A DNA stretch of 64,000 nt from Meiothermus sp. CFH 77666 (lineage in GTDB: Bacteria > Deinococcota > Deinococci > Deinococcales > Thermaceae): assembly GCF_017497985.1 (NCBI RefSeq), contig NZ_JAGDFV010000013.1, positions 1-64,000 on the forward strand. The letters are read 5' to 3'. Shown in pieces: positions 60,045 through 64,000 of this stretch (position 1 is the first letter of the stretch; each line of letters starts with the position of its first letter). Position numbers and translations under genes: made by a program. Under the pieces are notes generated by a model that saw nothing but the letters and a program-made list of their open reading frames with translations, was not told where the DNA came from and searched no databases.

Positions 60045-61772
60045 ATGAGCGTTGAACTTTGGACCTGGATCGTAGTTCTCCTCACTTTTGGGCTCTATAT
60101 CGGCATCGGCATCTGGGCCCGGGTACGCGAAACCGAGGGTTTTTATGTGGCAGGGCGGGGCGTTCCCCCTGTTGCCAACGGCATGGCCACCGCCGCCGAC
60201 TGGATGAGCGCTGCGAGCTTCATCTCGATGGCCGGACTCATCTCTACCCTGGGCTACGACGGCGCCATCTACCTGATGGGCTGGACCGGCGGCTACGTGC
60301 TGCTGGCCTTGCTGTTGGCCCCCTATCTGCGTAAGTTTGGCAAGTTCACCGTGCCGGACTTCGTGGGCGACCGGTATTACTCGCAAACTGCGCGGATCGT
60401 AGCCGTAGTGGCAGCTGTGTTTGTCTCCTTCGTCTATGTGATTCCCCAGCTGGTGGGGGTCGGAACGGTTTTTGCTCGCTATTTGCAGGTTCCCAACACC
60501 ACCGGGCTGTGGATCGGCGTCGCCGTAACGGCGCTTTTTGCGGTCATTGGCGGTATGAAGGGCATTACCTGGACGCAAGCCGCTCAGTACACGGTGCTGA
60601 TTATCGCCTACCTGATCCCCGCTTTCGCTATTGCCAGCATCCTCACCGGGAACCCCATCCCCCAGCTTGCCCTTACCTTCAGCGACATTACCGAGCGGCT
60701 CAACAAAATCCAGGTTGACCTGGGTTTCACCCAGTACACCCAGCCCTTCCAGAGCTTCGACATGCTGAACATCCTGCTCATCACGGCCTGCTTGATGTTT
60801 GGCACGGCAGGGCTGCCGCATGTGATTATCCGCTTTTACACCGTACCTACAGTGAAAGATGCGCGGGCCTCGGCTGGCTGGGCACTGCTGTTCATCGCCT
60901 TGCTGTATACCACCGCGCCAGCGGTTTCGGTCTTTGCCCGTTACAACCTGATTCAAACCCTCAACGGTAAAAGTATCGAGGAGGTTCGCCAGATTGACTG
61001 GGTAGCCAAGTGGGAGAAGACCAAACTGTTGCAATTTGTGGACAAAGACGGCGATGGCAAAATTGCCGTTGCTCCAGGCCGTGCTTTCAACCTGATCCCG
61101 GGCACAAACCGGCCTGACTTCAACAGCCCCAACGAGAAGAGCAAAAACGAGGTCTTCATCAACAACGACATCATTGTGCTGTCCACCCCGGAAGTGGCCA
61201 AACTTGCGCCCATCATTATTGCCCTGGTGGCGGCAGGAGGTTTGGCGGCTGCGCTCTCGACCGCGTCAGGGCTCCTGATCGTGATCTCCTCAGCGCTCTC
61301 CCACGACCTGTACTACCGCATCATCAACCCCAGGGCATCCGAGGCTCAGCGCTTGCTGATTGCTCGTATTGGTATTCTGCTGGCGGTGTTAATAGCAGGG
61401 TACTTTGGGCAGAATCCACCGGGATTCATCGCTCAGCTAGTGGCTTTTGCTTTCGGGCTGGCAGCTAGTAGCTTCTTTCCAGCCATCCTGCTGGGGGTGT
61501 TCGATAAACGCACCACTCGAGAAGGAGCCATCGCTGGGATGATTGTAGGGTTGGTATTCACCGCAACATACATCATTGGAACCAGCTATTTCGGCATGCC
61601 CCGCTGGTTCTTTAATGTAAGCCCCGAGGGCATTGGCACGGTGGGCATGGTTCTGAACTTTGTGATCACCTACTTTGTCTCTCGCATGACCCCCGAACCT
61701 CCCAAAGATGTGCAGGAGCTGGTGGAGTCGGTACGGATTCCACGCGGCGCCAAGGACGCGCACTACCACTAG
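60045..61772 (+). CDS. sodium:solute symporter (ActP-like, probable acetate/short-chain acid importer)
   Basis: 575 residues, about 13 membrane helices, solute:sodium symporter family. The signature ETEGFYVAGRGVPPVANGMA and TAADWMSAASFISMAGL near the start is that of ActP-like permeases. Between two helices, at about residues 328-345, is a hydrophilic loop with DKDGDGKIAV, an EF-hand-like calcium loop. Neighbouring synthetases suggest acetate or a related acid as cargo. AGGAGG lies 7 bases before the ATG, and a terminator follows at 61782. Confidence 0.9.
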   Translation: MSVELWTWIVVLLTFGLYIGIGIWARVRETEGFYVAGRGVPPVANGMATAADWMSAASFISMAGLISTLGYDGAIYLMGWTGGYVLLALLLAPYLRKFGKFTVPDFVGDRYYSQTARIVAVVAAVFVSFVYVIPQLVGVGTVFARYLQVPNTTGLWIGVAVTALFAVIGGMKGITWTQAAQYTVLIIAYLIPAFAIASILTGNPIPQLALTFSDITERLNKIQVDLGFTQYTQPFQSFDMLNILLITACLMFGTAGLPHVIIRFYTVPTVKDARASAGWALLFIALLYTTAPAVSVFARYNLIQTLNGKSIEEVRQIDWVAKWEKTKLLQFVDKDGDGKIAVAPGRAFNLIPGTNRPDFNSPNEKSKNEVFINNDIIVLSTPEVAKLAPIIIALVAAGGLAAALSTASGLLIVISSALSHDLYYRIINPRASEAQRLLIARIGILLAVLIAGYFGQNPPGFIAQLVAFAFGLAASSFFPAILLGVFDKRTTREGAIAGMIVGLVFTATYIIGTSYFGMPRWFFNVSPEGIGTVGMVLNFVITYFVSRMTPEPPKDVQELVESVRIPRGAKDAHYH

Positions 61773-61781
61773 AAGAGCCCT

Positions 61782-61814
61782 GGGGGTGGGCTTCACGCCC
61801 ACCCCCTTTATTTG
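61782..61814 (+). terminator. rho-independent terminator after the symporter
   Basis: GGGGGTGGGC-ttcac-GCCCACCCCC, a perfect 10-bp stem, followed by TTTATTT. Confidence 0.88.
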
Positions 61815-61828
61815 GGTAATATCGCTAT

Positions 61829-62272
61829 ATGGCTACCAGCAAGAACGCAGAGACCCATAAACCAAGCAATGTGTTTGTGCCGCCAAACCTCACGCCACGC
61901 TTTCTGAGGCTGATGGTGGGGATTTCAGGTTTTTTATTTTTGTTTTATGTGGTCGGCCACTACCTGACCGGCTGGCCCTTCCCCACGCCCTTTGACCTCT
62001 TGCGGATTGCCTCGGCAGTGCTGCTGGGCGGCTTGCTAGGGCTGATTTTTTCCCGATTCTGGCCACTCCCCCCCAAACCCGGCCTCGAGCGCATTTTTAG
62101 AATCTTCTTTTTGTTGCTGCCGGCTTTGCTGTTTGGCTACACTTTACAGGTGTTTTCCGGAGCCAACCAGGCCTTGAGCATCATTCTGCCCCTTTCGGCC
62201 TGGCTTGGTTCCGGTCTGATTGTTCGTCTGCCGGAAGAGGGGCAAAACTCCCCGGCAAAATCGGCAAAATAA
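61829..62272 (+). CDS. hypothetical membrane protein
   Basis: 147 residues, not assigned. After a polar N-terminus come four hydrophobic segments (VGISGFLFLFYVVGHYL, LLRIASAVLLGGLLGLIF, IFRIFFLLLPALLFGYTL, LSIILPLSAWLGSGLIV) and a basic tail. Its stop is four bases before the start of the CBS/DUF294 gene, so the two are probably an operon; small membrane proteins like this occur in such acetate-symporter clusters. Confidence 0.75.
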   Translation: MATSKNAETHKPSNVFVPPNLTPRFLRLMVGISGFLFLFYVVGHYLTGWPFPTPFDLLRIASAVLLGGLLGLIFSRFWPLPPKPGLERIFRIFFLLLPALLFGYTLQVFSGANQALSIILPLSAWLGSGLIVRLPEEGQNSPAKSAK

Positions 62273-62276
62273 GGCT

Positions 62277-64000
62277 GTGAATCCAGTTGAATTTGTACGA
62301 GAACACGCGCCTTTCCACCTCTTGCCGGACAAAGCCCTGCCTCTGGTGGAACGCGGTCTGGAGATTACCTTTTTCCCTCGGGGCAGCAAAGTTCTCGAGC
62401 GCAGCGGCCCCAAGAGCCAGCACCTGTATCTGATCCGCAAAGGGGGGGCACGCCTCGAGCGCGAGGGTCAACCCGTCTTGCATCTGGAAGAAGGGGAGGT
62501 TTTTGGCTACCCGTCGCTCTTATCGCAGGATGCCCCTGCCTTTGACGTGGTAGCCGAGGAAGACCTGCTGGTGTATCGCTGGCCCAGGGAAGTTTTTCAG
62601 AAGCTGCTGGAATACCCGGCCTTTGCGGAGTTTTTTACCAGGGGACTGGCTGAACGCCTGCGGCTCTCCACACGGGTCGAAGGGCTGGGCATGGTCAACG
62701 TGGATCTGGCCCTGCCGGTCGGGGAGCTGATCACCCGGCCCCCGGTATTTGTGCCCCGCTCCTTTACCATTGGTGAAGCGGCCCAGGTCATGCGAAGCCA
62801 CCAGATCAGCTCGGTGCTGGTCGAGGGCGAACCCACCGGCATCCTGACCGACCGCGACCTGCGTAACCGGGTACTGGCTGCAGGCAAGGGGCCCGAAACC
62901 CCGCTCGAGGAGGTCATGAGCGCCCCGGTCAAGACCCTGCCCGCGAGCACCCCGCTCTTTGAAGCCCTTTCGTTTATGGTACGTCAGGGGATTCATCACC
63001 TGCCCCTGGAGCAAGACGGGCAGATTATCGGGCTGATTACCGACACCGTCTTCATGCGCCAGCAAACCAAAAGCCCCCTTTATCTGCTGAGGCGGCTCGA
63101 GCGCACCCGTAACCCAGGCGACCTGGTGGGTTATGGCAAAGAACTGACCGGCGTGGCCGAATCGCTGCTCCTGGGGGGGCTGGGCGCCAGCGAGATTGGG
63201 CGTAGCGTGAGCTCGCTCAACGACCAGCTCATCCGCACCCTGCTCAGGCTAGCCGAGGAGCGGCTCGGCCCGCCCCCCACCGCATACGCCTGGATTGTCT
63301 TTGGTTCCGAGGGGCGCATGGAGCAGGCCCTCCTGACCGACCAGGACAACGCCCTGGTCTACCTTGAAAACTCCGCTGAGGCAGCAGCCTATTTTGAGCA
63401 GCTCGCGGCCTTTGTGGTCGAGGGGCTGATTCAAGCCGGTTTTCCCCCTTGTCCTGGGGGCTACATGGCCACCCAGTGGCGCAAGCCGCTATCCGAGTGG
63501 GAGCAGCTCTTCAGGCGCTGGCTGGAGACCCCCAAGCCCCAGGAGCTGCTGGAAGCGCAGATCTTTTTCGATTTCCGCCCTGTGCATGGCGATCTCTCCC
63601 TGGAACCGCTCGAGCGCATCGTGGCCCAGGGGGCCGACCAGGGCATCTTCCTGGCCCAGCTTGCCAGGGCCTCGCTCCAATTCCGCCCACCCATCGGGTT
63701 TTTTCGCCAGATCAAGGAGGAAGACGGCGGGGTAGACATCAAGAAGGGCGGCATCGCCCCCATCGTGAGCCTGGCCCGGGTCTACGCCCTGGAAGCCCAC
63801 AGCCAGGCCAAGGGTACGGTCGAGCGCTTACAGGCCGCCGCCCGCGAGAACAAACTCAGCCCAGAAGGCGCCGAGACTTTGGTGGAGGCCTTCAGCTTCC
63901 TCATGCGGCTGCGACTGCGCGAGCAGCTAAGGGCTTTGCGTCAGGGCATGTCCCCCAGCAACAAGGTGCCCTTAGAAAGCCTATCGCCCCTCGAGCGCCG
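62277..64000 (+). CDS. cNMP-binding/CBS/DUF294 nucleotidyltransferase-like signalling protein (partial)
   Basis: Frame open from a GTG at 62277 to the window end (574 codons, no stop). Residues 1-115 are a cyclic-nucleotide-binding-like fold (FFPRGSKVLERSGPKSQHLY); 150-265 a CBS pair (VFVPRSFTIGEAAQVMRSHQ, GILTDRDLRNRVL, GLITDTVFMRQ); from about 285 the DUF294 nucleotidyltransferase, with FGSEGRMEQALLTDQDNAL near 339-358, the GS...D-x-D pattern of the GlnD-like fold; then DUF294_C. Such proteins accompany acetate symporters and may modify or sense a partner; the reaction is not known to me. Ribosome site (AAGG) is close to the GTG. Confidence 0.88.
   Translation, partial: MNPVEFVREHAPFHLLPDKALPLVERGLEITFFPRGSKVLERSGPKSQHLYLIRKGGARLEREGQPVLHLEEGEVFGYPSLLSQDAPAFDVVAEEDLLVYRWPREVFQKLLEYPAFAEFFTRGLAERLRLSTRVEGLGMVNVDLALPVGELITRPPVFVPRSFTIGEAAQVMRSHQISSVLVEGEPTGILTDRDLRNRVLAAGKGPETPLEEVMSAPVKTLPASTPLFEALSFMVRQGIHHLPLEQDGQIIGLITDTVFMRQQTKSPLYLLRRLERTRNPGDLVGYGKELTGVAESLLLGGLGASEIGRSVSSLNDQLIRTLLRLAEERLGPPPTAYAWIVFGSEGRMEQALLTDQDNALVYLENSAEAAAYFEQLAAFVVEGLIQAGFPPCPGGYMATQWRKPLSEWEQLFRRWLETPKPQELLEAQIFFDFRPVHGDLSLEPLERIVAQGADQGIFLAQLARASLQFRPPIGFFRQIKEEDGGVDIKKGGIAPIVSLARVYALEAHSQAKGTVERLQAAARENKLSPEGAETLVEAFSFLMRLRLREQLRALRQGMSPSNKVPLESLSPLER

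Overview
The window is a chromosomal stretch of a GC-rich thermophile of the Thermaceae, most likely Meiothermus or a close relative. This is inferred from the Gfh1-type Gre paralogue, the T. thermophilus-like RsmF, the heavy use of the hexamer CTCGAG and dense gene packing; no 16S gene is present to confirm it.

Left edge (1-3195): a transposase fragment of ISAs1 type, tRNA-Leu(UAA), a stand-alone hypF and a strong terminator.

CRISPR-Cas island (3199-33350): two large arrays (78 and 79 spacers) share one 37-nt repeat, are transcribed outward, and start from 181-bp leaders that look identical but lie in opposite orientation. Between them is one compact leftward operon: cas3 (fused to an N-terminal WYL-type regulator), cas5c, cas8c (with an internal start for cas11c), cas7, then a whole type III-B module (cmr1, cmr2/cas10, cmr3-6), a CARF protein with a RelE-like C-terminus, then cas4, cas1 and cas2. 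Most junctions overlap or nearly touch, so the I-C and III-B effectors should be made together and share crRNAs; no cas6 is present, so Cas5c is the likely repeat nuclease for both. Upstream sit a TPR protein with a C-terminal SARP/OmpR-like DNA-binding domain and, before it, a 60-residue prepeptide with a signal peptide and a 16-residue tail. This looks like a peptide-sensing regulatory pair and is the best candidate for something undescribed. Many spacers overlap one another, within and between arrays, and show repeated sampling of related invaders.

Right of the island (33350-41164): a decayed array end, a small unknown ORF, lysS, gfh1, a zinc-ribbon protein, and a MarR / two TolC-like / membrane-fusion-protein operon that continues into an RND pump (41373-44726).

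44899-52223: a GNAT acetyltransferase, an alpha/beta hydrolase, a short-chain dehydrogenase, acpS, rsmF, a ribbon-helix-helix protein, murA, and prfB with its programmed +1 frameshift.

52589-64000: a short-chain fatty acid activation locus. Divergent acs and an IclR-regulator/acetyl-CoA-synthetase fusion are followed by a third synthetase, a DUF4212 + sodium:solute symporter pair, a membrane protein and the start of a cNMP/CBS/DUF294 protein. Together they would import and activate acetate or propionate, with one synthetase perhaps controlling its own locus.
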